DNA from: Nemertoderma westbladi
Taxonomy: Eukaryota; Xenacoelomorpha; Nemertodermatida; Nemertodermatidae
Direction: 5' to 3'
Length of the DNA stretch: 64,000 nt
NCBI GenBank assembly: GCA_032718475.1
Contig: JAUCBJ010004624.1
Coordinates: 1 to 64,000, forward strand
The notes beneath the pieces were generated by a model. That model saw nothing but the letters and a program-made list of their open reading frames with translations, was not told the DNA's origin and ran no database searches. This document shows positions 1 to 9,115 of the stretch, one piece after another. The position numbers and the translations under genes are program-made. The first letter of the stretch is position 1, and each line of letters starts with the position of its first letter.

Positions 1-126
1 TCACCACCATGGCTGATCTTCCACAGTAAACCCTTCCACTCCGTTTACTAAAGGAATGCCTGTTCACCACCACGGGTGATCTTCCAGTGTAAACCCTTCC
101 ACTCTGTTTCCTAAAGGAATGCCTGT
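1..126. repeat. 63-bp tandem repeat, two copies
   Basis: Two adjacent 63-bp units (1-63 and 64-126), each starting TCACCACCA and ending GGAATGCCTGT, differ at a few positions. A related single unit lies in opposite orientation at about 48961-49025. They sit directly beside the (CTA)n tail of LINE copy 1, so they may be its flank or part of a longer element cut by the window edge. Confidence 0.7.
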
Positions 127-167
127 TCACCTACTACTACTACTACTAGGATCGGCATGCTGCATTT

Positions 168-1767
168 TTAAGAATGCTGTGCCGGCTTGTCAACAAAATT
201 GCACCGCCACAACTCCCTATCACCCATGACATTTGCTAGATCATCCGCATCTTCAAGGCCAGTGTCCTTTAAGATGCGTCTCAAGAAAGTCATGGGCTGT
301 CCACCATGCTTATTCACTCCATGAGGCTGCCAAAGTACAAGATTATGCACTGGCAGGTCCTCACGGCGAAAGCAATGTCCTGCAAAGCGGAGGCGAGTTT
401 GTTCTAGTGTCAAGCTTGGGGGAACCAATGAGACACCTCCAATGTTATATAGTGTCTGGTTGGAGATGTGTGCATTGTACATGACACAATGAATCCGGCG
501 TAGCATTCTTGTGAATGTGCCATCCAGAATTTGGTGTCCTCAGCAGTTAGAGCCCAGCATGGACTCCCGTAGAGGAGTACTGGAACTACTGCTGCTCTAA
601 ATAATCGGACCTTAAGTTTCCGATTAATTCTCGGTGACTTCCAAATCCTGGAAAGCCTATTCAAGGCTGCCCATGCCTTTCCCTTACGTATTCGAAGGTC
701 CTCACCTGACTTCCGGATCCATGATCCCAGGTAACAGAAGTCGTCCACATGCTCAAGCATACCATCCTTTTGAGCTTATGCTCATCCGATCGAGACTTGC
801 TGATGACTTTCAAAGTTAACTGTCAAAATTTTGGTCTTTCTGGAGTTAATAAAAAGACCAACACTAGAAGCAGCATGTTCTAATGAGCTGAGGAGCCGTT
901 GGGCTCCCTCTAATGATTCTGAGAGCACTCCTTAGTCATCAGGAAAGTCTAGATCAGTTAGGTACTTGGCAGGATTTCCTCGACTTCTGGAGCCAGTAGG
1001 TGGAGTTAACATCACCCCATCATCATTATGATGATCTAAGGACATGCGTAGAACATAGTCAACCACAATAATGAACAAGAATGGTGCAAGTGTGTCTCCT
1101 TGGAGGACGCCCCATAACACTTCAAATGGTTCTGTGTCACCGTCAACAGTAGACACAAATGTTGTCGAACCATCGTATACTGATCTGATTGCTGCAATAA
1201 TTTCATCAGGAATCCCATATAATGAAAGTATGCTGAACATACGTGAGCGAGAGACTGAATCAGAGGCCTTGAAGAAGTCAACAAAGATAACAGCCATAAC
1301 TTTTTTGATAATTCTTCAATTATCCTTCTAAGTGCCAAAATGGGCTCCATGGTCCCACGACCTTTACGGAACCCATTCTGATTTCCACGGAGCAGTCTCT
1401 CAATGGGATCCCTGATGCGATTTAATAGAATCCTATTGTATAGCTTTGCAGCAATCGAGATCAATGAGATTCCCCGAAAAGAATCAAAGAGTGTTAGGTT
1501 GCCCTTCTTGGGAACTGGCACCAACTTATTTGTTTTCATTTCTTGTGGGACTCTTGTTGTTCGGTACATGTCTACTATAATGGGATAGATGAGCTTTAAA
1601 CACTCAGGTATTTTAAAGACCTCAGGGGGAACACCATCTACTCCACTGGCACGATTGGTCTGAATGCTCTTTGCAGCTGCCTTCACTTCTGCAAAGGAGA
1701 TATCACCAATGGGAATATCTGTGGGTACAGACTCAGACACTTTTACTTCTATAAAGTTATCAGGCAA
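168..1767 (-). pseudogene. LINE copy 1 reverse transcriptase (broken)
   Basis: Frames 1036-1767, 932-1297, 410-760 and 168-506 (minus) together cover a reverse transcriptase. ASGVDGVPPEVFK and RGISLISIAAKLY mark the fingers, VFVDF-like residues (IFVDFFKA) the first catalytic Asp, and GVLQGDTLAPFLF the template-grip motif. The catalytic box reads DFPDD instead of FADD and is followed by a frameshift, so polymerase activity is lost. Relative to copy 3, sequence is missing before the AVIFVDFF segment, which also shifts frame. The C-terminal part (YLGSWIRKSGEDL, LFRAAVVPVLLYGS) is the conserved post-RT region of this family. Confidence 0.85.
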
Positions 1768-3045
1768 TACCCATTATTGATTAGCTTTTCAAAGTGGGCC
1801 TTCCAACCATTGAGGCGATCGGCTGGTGATTCAGCGTTAACCTTGGTGGTTGGTTGGCTTTTTTGACCAGCAAGCAAGTTGATCGATTTCCATGCCTGGG
1901 ATGATTGCCTGCTGTCGTCAGCATCATTGATGGCATCAACCTGTTGGTTTATTAGCTCCTGTAAATTAACAGAGTACTGCCTGTTCAGGGACCTAGATGC
2001 AGTCTTAACTGCATTATTGGCCGCTGTAGTCTGTTTGAGTCGGGACTCTTTCTGCGCCTTGCAGAGGTCATTTTGGCACTTCTGAATTTTGTTGTCAGTC
2101 CAGGGGGCCCGTTTCCTGTTTCGAGGGTATACAGGAACTGTTTCTGCAGCTGCTAACTTAACTGCCTCTGTGAAGGCAGTATAGCCCTCACAGTGATCTA
2201 CCGCCTCAGAGGCAAGATCCTCATACCTTTTGCTCAGCTGTAGTGTGAAGCTGGATCTCACACATGGCTGTTGCAACAGAGAGGACCAGTCATACCGCGG
2301 CAAGGCAGATTTCGTTGTTCTGCTAGCACGCAGACTAAGTCTTACCTTGGCCACAATAAGGCGGTGATCACTGGAGAAGGGTCGTAGTGTAAATGCATTA
2401 CAGTCTTGTATAGAGCTCCTGTATTTCCTACGAAACAGAATATGGTCTATCTGGGACTTGTGACCACTGGGTCCACTATGAGTCCATAGCTTTCCAGTTC
2501 GCTTCTTGAACTGGGTTCCAGCCGAAAACAATCCATTTCCAGAGATAAAATCCTGAAGATGGACGGAATTTCGGTTGACACTATTGCTATAGACCCAGGG
2601 CGATGTAGGTGATTGATGCAGACTTGCATTAAAGTCTCCCAGGAATGTTAAGAGTGCATGCTGGCTAATCCACTCCATCAGTAGCTGCTTGTAGATTCTG
2701 GTAGAAAATTTCCACCTCCTCTAAAGGGGCAACACTAGTTGGAGAGTAGCACACAATCAGAACCACCTTAGGAAACTTCTTAGCCAGTCTTCCAGAACAT
2801 GAGAAGTGGCAACGGATGATGCGGTTAGAGATTTGGTCTAATTTGTCCAATGCTGCATGTGCAGTTGGATTCATCAATAGACCAATTCCACCATTGCCAC
2901 TATCATCTGCTGAATCGAGGGCGAGTAGCCAACCGCCCCCCATGTCCTTAATCAGAACCTTATCAGTGTGTCCAGTCTGCATTCGGTGCTCTTGAACACC
3001 CACTGCGCTAAGAGAAAGCTTATCTGCCTCTAGTCTATGGATGAA
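1749..3045 (-). pseudogene. LINE copy 1 endonuclease domain and linker (broken)
   Basis: Two overlapping frames (2665-3045 and 1749-2678, minus) encode an endonuclease of the exonuclease-endonuclease-phosphatase fold. This enzyme nicks target DNA in target-primed reverse transcription. Visible landmarks are VQEHRM (the metal-binding Glu motif), GIGLLMNP, LTFLGDFNA (the GDFN motif), SQIDHILFR (the D-H pair) and SSDHRLI (catalytic SDH). A frameshift near 2670 separates the first two motifs from the rest. Downstream is a charged linker rich in K, R and Q. The domain start (usual N-terminal NVR/TWN motif) is absent, consistent with 5' truncation. Confidence 0.85.
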
Positions 3046-3052
3046 TTTTTTT

Positions 3053-3574
3053 GATTACGTCGAAATAACCCGCCTATCTGTCAAGTACAGTACCGGTATT
3101 GTTTAATTTTAATTTTAAAATATCCTAGACTCTCCATTTTCGGCTGCCTAACTGTTCTTAAGTTTGAATCTACCCATGATGCATGCTCATTGCCTAGTTG
3201 ATCTTATAGGAGCTCGTTTCAACCCCCCCACCCTCATAACTGGTTAAAAAACCAAACTTGCTAAACCTGTATGTTGTAGTGAGTAGTCTAATAAAAGTCA
3301 TTAAATTATAGAGTTAAATTGGGTGAAGCCATCGCGCAGCACGTGAAGAACGTAAAAGTTTTATTGATGGGATCTCGTACTTATTTTCATTATAAATTTA
3401 ATATGAATGAATATATGCTACGCGCTAAGCTACTAACAATCTAGAACTTAATTAATTAACAAACCAGACAATGGTGGTGAACCGAAAACAGCAATTTAAT
3501 AATCTAGTAACCCACTATATCAGTTTCTTCTATATACACTGGTACACAATAAATGGTAAAAAAAGAGTAACAAT
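3053..3574. other. Spacer between LINE copy 1 and NDUFB9 terminal exon
   Basis: About 520 bases of AT-rich sequence without a credible open frame. The part nearest 3575 should be the NDUFB9 3' untranslated region. I see no RNA gene or repeat family member here. Confidence 0.5.
3360..3365 (-). promoter_or_regulatory. Candidate poly(A) signal of NDUFB9
   Basis: TTTATT on the plus strand is AATAAA on the minus strand, about 210 bases after the NDUFB9 stop codon. Position fits a 3' end; it is a common hexamer in AT-rich DNA, so support is modest. Confidence 0.35.
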
Positions 3575-3811
3575 TCAAACCCATTTCTCAAATCGATTCT
3601 GTCGTCTCTCCATATCCTTTAACACTTTCTCTAAGAGTTTCTCTTTCTCAGTCTTGAGATTGTCCATCTCCTCCACTTTCTCGAGTAACATGTCGTACTT
3701 TTTCTCGTAATAAGTCCCCATCTCAGCAACCAGTTGCTTCTGCTTGTCAACGTATTCCGGGTACTGCCATTTCTCGCGAGTGCTCCACATACTGGGCAGT
3801 TGTAAACTGAG
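3575..3811 (-). CDS. NDUFB9: NDUFB9 terminal coding exon
   Basis: Encodes the C-terminal 78 residues of the complex I accessory subunit B22. The segment W-S-T-R-E-K-W-x-YPEY aligns by eye with the family's W-H-P-S-E-K-x-x-YPDY, followed by a K/Q-rich helix. The final ~45 residues are a charged coiled-coil-like helix (EKKYDMLLEKVEEM) ending in FEKWV, which differs from the proline-rich vertebrate tail. The acceptor is inferred at CCTTGTAG|CTC (minus), which gives phase 0 and joins in frame to exon 1, for 188 residues in total against about 179 in human. Two alternative AGs (before TTTACA and before TATG) would be out of phase with exon 1. Linking this exon to exon 1 across 8.35 kb is inference from homology and phase. 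Confidence 0.72.
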   Translation of the reverse strand, partial: LSLQLPSMWSTREKWQYPEYVDKQKQLVAEMGTYYEKKYDMLLEKVEEMDNLKTEKEKLLEKVLKDMERRQNRFEKWV

Positions 3812-4027
3812 CTACAAGGATCGGAAACAGATCAATAGATATTTGGTTACAGGGTTAGTTAGGGGGCGGGAGATAGATACAGTTCAATAAATTCTAATGT
3901 AACAGTATTTAGGACAGTAGACCCCCGGGATCAAAAATATTCCAGAATATAATATTTTTTTAAATGTTTTTTTCGCATTGGTAAATATTCTAGAACTGTA
4001 GGAGATATGTTTTTTTATGATAGCTAG

Positions 4028-5666
4028 TAGGGATGTTGCGAATGTCATATTTTTAACATCCGCGGATGCAGATGTCTGAGGTGACATCCGCACGGATGCG
4101 GATGTCTATTAAAACATATATATTTTTGCCTGGCCTCCCTGTTACATCAAGGTTATATCAGCATTTTAATATTATATTCTAATCTTATATTAATAAACTA
4201 ACAAGAGTCTTAAGGTTATAGAATATAATGGGACATAATATAACAAAACAATAATACAACAAACATGTTTTATATTGTTCCCGTCGAGAGTTAGTGTATA
4301 CTGTATAGCAGGGACATGATACGATACGATACGAAAACGGATTTTCGTATTTCGTATCGCATTATTTTCTTCGTATCGAATTTCGTATCGTATCATAAAA
4401 ATTGACTTCGTATCGTATAATACGAATAAATATTTTTCGTATTTCGTATCGTATTTTCGTATCTTATTATTTTGTTAATATTAATGTTTTTTTAACAGTC
4501 ATACCAGAGGTCACAGTGTATAAAATAAGTTCAGCTTACAATTTTATTATGTCAATAAAATGTGTAAGACAGGAGGATCGTTAATCACATGGTAATTAAC
4601 TGTAAAATAATGATAAAAAGACCACTGAAATATAAACTATAAAATAAATAAAACATTTGAAATAAACCATAGTTTTATTCTAGTAAAACTTGAAGTGACT
4701 TGAAGTTCAATTTTTTTCCATATTGGTACATCGAATTCATAATTGCATCAATAACGGCTGTAGGCCTAGGTACAGTATCAGTACAGTACGCATAAAATGG
4801 CATAGTAATAGGGTAGGGCCAATCTTTATGGATGTTGTAGCCAGTAGACACACTATTGCTTTAGCAAGCATACTGGAACATTGAAATAAAAAATATTTGC
4901 CTATTCTATATATTGATAAAATATTTTCTCCACAAAATACATATGTTTTTTTTATCAGTTATTAAATAAAATATGATACGAAAAAAATACGAAACTTTAT
5001 TCGTTTTTCGTATCGTATCTTTGATTTTTCGTATTGTATCGTATTTCCACGGAATTGGATTCGTATCGTTTCATATTGCAAAAAATTGGTTTGTATCGTA
5101 TCGTATCCTGTCCCTGCTGTATAGTGTACAAGAATGTACGTGTACACACACTGGTACACACAAAATCGAACTTCTAAGGTAGCTCCTCTTACAGAAACTG
5201 TGTAAATGTCTGTCTGTCTTTTTGTCTGTCTGGTTGTCGGTCAAAAAATAAACAAAATCATTTAACCTCACCAAAATATGCCTATGTGGGTTTTCCAGGT
5301 CGGCGAACTCATTTCCGATGTCAGTTTTTACTTTTGACTTGACAGCATCTTGACTGTCTGTTTCTTTGTATGTCTGTCAGTCAGTCTGTTTGTCTGTATG
5401 TATGTCGGTCAAACAATAAACAAGTATTATTATTATTGTATTTTTTAATTACCATTATCTATTACTATTTTTACTATTCTACTATAATTACTATTAATTA
5501 CCAGTATTTATTATTGAAAATGTAATTGAGTGGTTGCTGGGCCTTCAGAAAGGATGCTTGAATAGTGCATGTAACATCCGCATGCCATTGGTGCGGATGC
5601 GGATGCAAATGCGGATGAGAAAAATCATGCGTATATCCGCTGATGCGGACATCCGCCACATCCCTA
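4028..5666. mobile_element. hAT-type non-autonomous element (outer)
   Basis: Ends are TAGGGATGT... and ...ACATCCCTA, in inverted orientation, followed inward by repeats of GCGGATG. An exact 8-bp target-site duplication ATAGCTAG flanks it (4020-4027 and 5667-5674). Short TIRs with an 8-bp duplication are diagnostic of the hAT superfamily. No transposase is encoded. It hosts the inner element at 4309-5116. Confidence 0.85.
4309..5116. mobile_element. hAT-type non-autonomous element (inner, nested)
   Basis: Termini CAGGGACATGATACG and inverted CGTATCCTGTCCCTG, with an exact 8-bp target-site duplication CTGTATAG (4301-4308 and 5117-5124). The CAGGG start and 8-bp duplication are hAT hallmarks. 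Both subterminal regions are crowded with CGTATCGTAT-like repeats in inverted orientation, plausible transposase-binding sites. Length 808 bp; non-coding. Confidence 0.88.
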
Positions 5667-6867
5667 ATAGCTAGTGTTTTTTTGCTGGCTAGTATGTTTT
5701 GAAATCATAAAAGTAATGTGAAAATATTGATATTTCAGGTTTAAACTGTTGCAGTATATATTAATTACCAAATTAATTAAAAAAAAACTAGCTACCATAA
5801 AAAATATCACTAAGGTTCTAGAACATTTACCAATATCAAAAAACTCTCAAAAACCCAAAAAATAAAGATAAAAACTCATTCGGGGGGCTACTGTCCGGGA
5901 GGCTTCTGTCCGGAGGGCTAAAGTGTTCTAGAACCACTGTGACATGTATCTACTTGTTTTTAACACTACTGACTATTTTAATTGGATTTGGCGTATTAAT
6001 TAAAACTAAAGAAACTAATTATGGTTAGAAACAGTTCATAGAATTCTGGGTCAGAAACAGTTCATTAAATATTTTATTAGTATCATTATTATACAATTAA
6101 AAGATGCTATCAACTTTCTGACAGCATCTAAACAATGGTAATTTGTAATAATAAAATGAAAAAGGTTTAGCACCAAATTTCAAACTTATAAAAAAATTAA
6201 CGTTACATTTTTCGCACTTACAAGGTAATTCCATAATAAAAGAACGCTTAACTAACACCCCAGACTGCACCGCCAGTCATGTAAGTGCAATTGTATAACA
6301 ACATACTTCCATACTTGGTTGACCATGACTATGCTATGGTTGTCTATTGCAATAATATAATAAGACACTATAATAATAGTATAGTAATACTTACATTTAA
6401 TTTTTTTTGAAGAATAAATAATTATTGGGAAAAAAAGTAGAGCATTTTTCACTATTTTCAAAGTATCTTACATACCGAGGGCCAACAACGAGGTTAATTA
6501 ATTTTTTTATACACATCCATCCTAGGTAAATTTGTATAATTACGTAATTTACTAATTAGCACAATTACAGTACACCAATAATAAAATACAAACAAGGAAA
6601 GGAGCACCAAAGGATATTCTGCAGGTCAGTTTATTGTGTTATTATATCTGTTAGTGCCATTGACATTGTGGATAATTTGGGACATTAAGTACATTCTAGA
6701 ACATAAAACCGTTGTGAGCATGTCAATATACAATAGTACGGGCAGTAACATTAGGGGAGAGCTTGTGGAATGGCCTCGCCAATCGGAGCAATCCACATAT
6801 TGTAACGCGGGCAACCAATCACGGTTTTCACTACAAATTATGTAGAAACCATTGAGGTGGGTGGGGC

Positions 6868-6883
6868 GGGGGGGGGGGGGGGG
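6868..6883 (+). repeat. Poly-G tract
   Basis: Sixteen consecutive G residues preceded by GTGGGTGGGGC, able in principle to form a G-quadruplex. Confidence 0.9.
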
Positions 6884-7436
6884 TGATATATACTACTTTA
6901 TTTCACTCTGAAATACGTACTTATGGTATACTATATTTCTGCATTTCATTTTCAGATTTTTGTATCCACATTGTACAGTTATAGGCTGTATAGTTCTTCT
7001 GTACAAAGGCTACTACTGTACTATACTCTGATATTTCTAACAGAACGTGTGGCTAAGTCAAACAAGTAGTTCCCAAAAGGCACTTTGGCATTCTGGCCTT
7101 TAGTTGAACTTCATTATTGACTGAGATTCGGATACTGAATTTTATCCTTTTTTTAAGAACTCTATACTGCTAATATATACCGTATACGTATACTGTATAT
7201 TGTATATAACACGCATATATAATTAATTTAATCGTAATGTTTATCATTTTATTGGTGTAGAAAGAAATATCTTATAAGGCACCGACTACATGCACTAACA
7301 AAATATAAGTTATATGAAGTCGTCATAGTACGAAATAATTTCAACCAACATAAATACGAAATGATATAGGCCTATTTACAACATTCACAAAATTTAAATA
7401 AGTTGGGGATCGACCCTTGAAACACTACACCCTTGA

Positions 7437-8047
7437 TACCGCTTATTTTATGAAACACAATTTTATTCATAATCATTATTTCTACTGACTGTAGGACCAT
7501 ATCAGGAAAAGTGATCGTTTATTGTTTTGGTTAGAATAGCCCACCTCTGTAACGGTAACCCGCTCCTTTCCCTCAATTAGTAAAGAAAGTGACCGATTAT
7601 TGTTTTGGTTAGAAAAGCCTGCCTCTGTAACCTGCTCCTTTCCCTAAATTGGTTTCTTATTTAGGCCCTATAAAAAATAGTTTTTTAAAAAAATATTGTA
7701 AAAAGTGTTTCATAAAATAAGCGGTATATATAAAAGTGTTTCATAAAATAAGCGGTATATAAAAGTGTTTCATAAAATAAGCGGTATATATAAAAGTGTT
7801 TCATAAAATAAGCGGCATATAAAAGTGTTTCATAAAATAAGTGGTATATATAAAAGTGTTTCATAAAATAAGTGGTATATATAAAAGTGTTTCATAAAAT
7901 AAGTGGTATATATAAAAGTGTTTCATAAAATAAGCGGTATATATAAAAGTGTTTCATAAAATAAGTGGTATATATAAAAGTGTTTCATAAAATAAGCGGT
8001 ATATATAAAAGTGTTTCATAAAATAAGCGGTATATATAAGTGTTTCA
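7437..8047. repeat. 31-bp tandem array continuing one arm of an inverted pair
   Basis: GTGTTTCATAAAATAAGCGG recurs eleven times in full and once in part, with unit starts at 7705, 7736, 7765, 7796, 7825, 7856, 7887, 7918, 7949, 7980, 8011 and 8040 (29- or 31-bp spacing set by TA number). One inverted copy stands alone at 7437-7458. The single inverted copy plus the first direct copy look like the TIRs of a ~290-bp MITE whose right TIR then multiplied. Inside it (7510-7665) are two copies of the GTTTTGGTTAGAA repeat family. Confidence 0.8.
7510..7665 (+). repeat. TTGTTTTGGTTAGAA family, two units
   Basis: Two ~75-bp units, each starting near TTATTGTTTTGGTTAGAA and continuing CCTCTGTAAC...CTCCTTTCCCT. 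The same family occurs at about 39888-40000 and 48503-48625 in this orientation and, more remotely, as the inverted array at 58846-59455. Confidence 0.65.
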
Positions 8048-8757
8048 AAGGACGGTCCCAATAGCAAAAAGTCCGAAATTACACAATATTTCTTAGATTA
8101 GAGCCTCATGACTTAGGGTTAGGGTTAAATTACTGGTTTAATTAGGGTTTGTGGCTGACCAACAAACCCAAACTTAAAGAACAAACCAACATCCCAGTCA
8201 GTACCTACAAAACATCTCAAAAACCAAGTCATTAAGTAACCCATGTCAGCCAAGTAAAATAACGCTAGGGAGCCACTAGAATTACTAGGCCTACAGTATA
8301 ACTTACTCTAAAATTGATTAAAATTTAAAAATTAACAGCTGATATTGCGATATAGATTAGGCTAACATTGATATGAGGGTTTATGATACAGTCGACTAAA
8401 ATATCAATACATTCGATAATATTAAGAGTTATAGAGGAAGCAATAAAAACTAACATACAATATAATCTGATAATATTTACTGATTCACAAAAAATTAATC
8501 ATTAACATAAAAATATTGCGACAGTATAAAATGATAAGTATTTTTAAACAACTAATATATAAAATAAATATAAAATATGGCATATTAAATATAATATCTG
8601 CTATGAAACATTCAAATATTGATGTGGAAAGAGAGCTAGTGAAATAAGATATGGCATGGATTAAATAAAATATATTACTGTATTATATGAAACAATAAAT
8701 AGTGTTGTATGGAAGGATTAGTCAGACTACCATGAAGGGATAAACTTTAAGGGGTAA

Positions 8758-8931
8758 TCAGAATAAAATAGGTTCAAGTCGTGCTTGAAAGAGGGAAACA
8801 TCACTACAGTTTCTGACAGCGCATTCCATGTTCCAGGGGTCATTGACTCTGAAATGGAATGTGGATTGTCTCAAAAGTAAACGCGCCCTTTTTTGATCAA
8901 CATTACTTGACAACATCGGAACATTGCAATT
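8758..8931 (-). pseudogene. CR1/L2-like LINE reverse transcriptase C-terminal remnant
   Basis: The minus strand reads open for about 57 residues before a stop at 8758, with R-A-R-L-L-L-R-Q-S-T-F-H-F-R-V-N-x-x-W-N and then a SxxxFxxRL segment. This matches the conserved end of CR1/L2/Rex-type LINE proteins (FxxRVVNxWNxLP...FKxxLD). It is distinct from the LINE family of copies 1-3. The rest of the element was not found. Confidence 0.5.
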
Positions 8932-9115
8932 TAAACATCTTCAATGAAGCTAATTTTATACTAGGATTCATAATACTTTAATAGTGTTAGTGTTCCCAAA
9001 AACACATTTTCCTGCTGTACTGATTTACGCTGGTTGCAATTATTTAAGTAGGGCCTGCCAAGTTGCCTGGAAAATGCTAGAATTCAAAAGAGTCTCTTGG
9101 GAACTATTCGTGTGA

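Larger units (their letters stand above)
131..3052 (-). mobile_element. Non-LTR retrotransposon (LINE) copy 1, 5'-truncated and decayed
   Basis: Read on the minus strand the element carries an apurinic-endonuclease-like domain, then a reverse transcriptase, then a C-terminal region, and ends in a short (TAG)n tail (CTACTACTA... at 131-150 on the plus strand). Short-tandem-repeat tails are typical of RTE, CR1 and L2 clades; the clade is not resolved. The first part of the endonuclease is missing, so the 5' end is truncated near 3050. Several frameshifts and a damaged catalytic box show it is dead. Copies 2 (14967-16245) and 3 (57121-58541) are the same family. Confidence 0.9.
3950..5835. mobile_element. 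AT-rich foldback element (CTAGCTAG family), split by two hAT insertions
   Basis: The left arm (about 3950-4019) and right arm (about 5675-5835) are inverted copies sharing ATTGGTAAATRTTCTAGAAC and a TTTTTTATGRTAGCTAGT core. Between them are the two hAT-type elements at 4028-5666. Two further copies of this AT-rich, CTAG-rich sequence occur at about 55690-55900 and 56020-56235. No coding capacity and no clear target-site duplication, so superfamily is unknown. Confidence 0.55.

Noticed and set aside
3575-3790. Stand-alone 71-residue coiled-coil protein starting at 3790
   Set aside because: It reads better as the terminal exon of NDUFB9: an in-phase acceptor lies just upstream and the W...YPEY segment matches that family.
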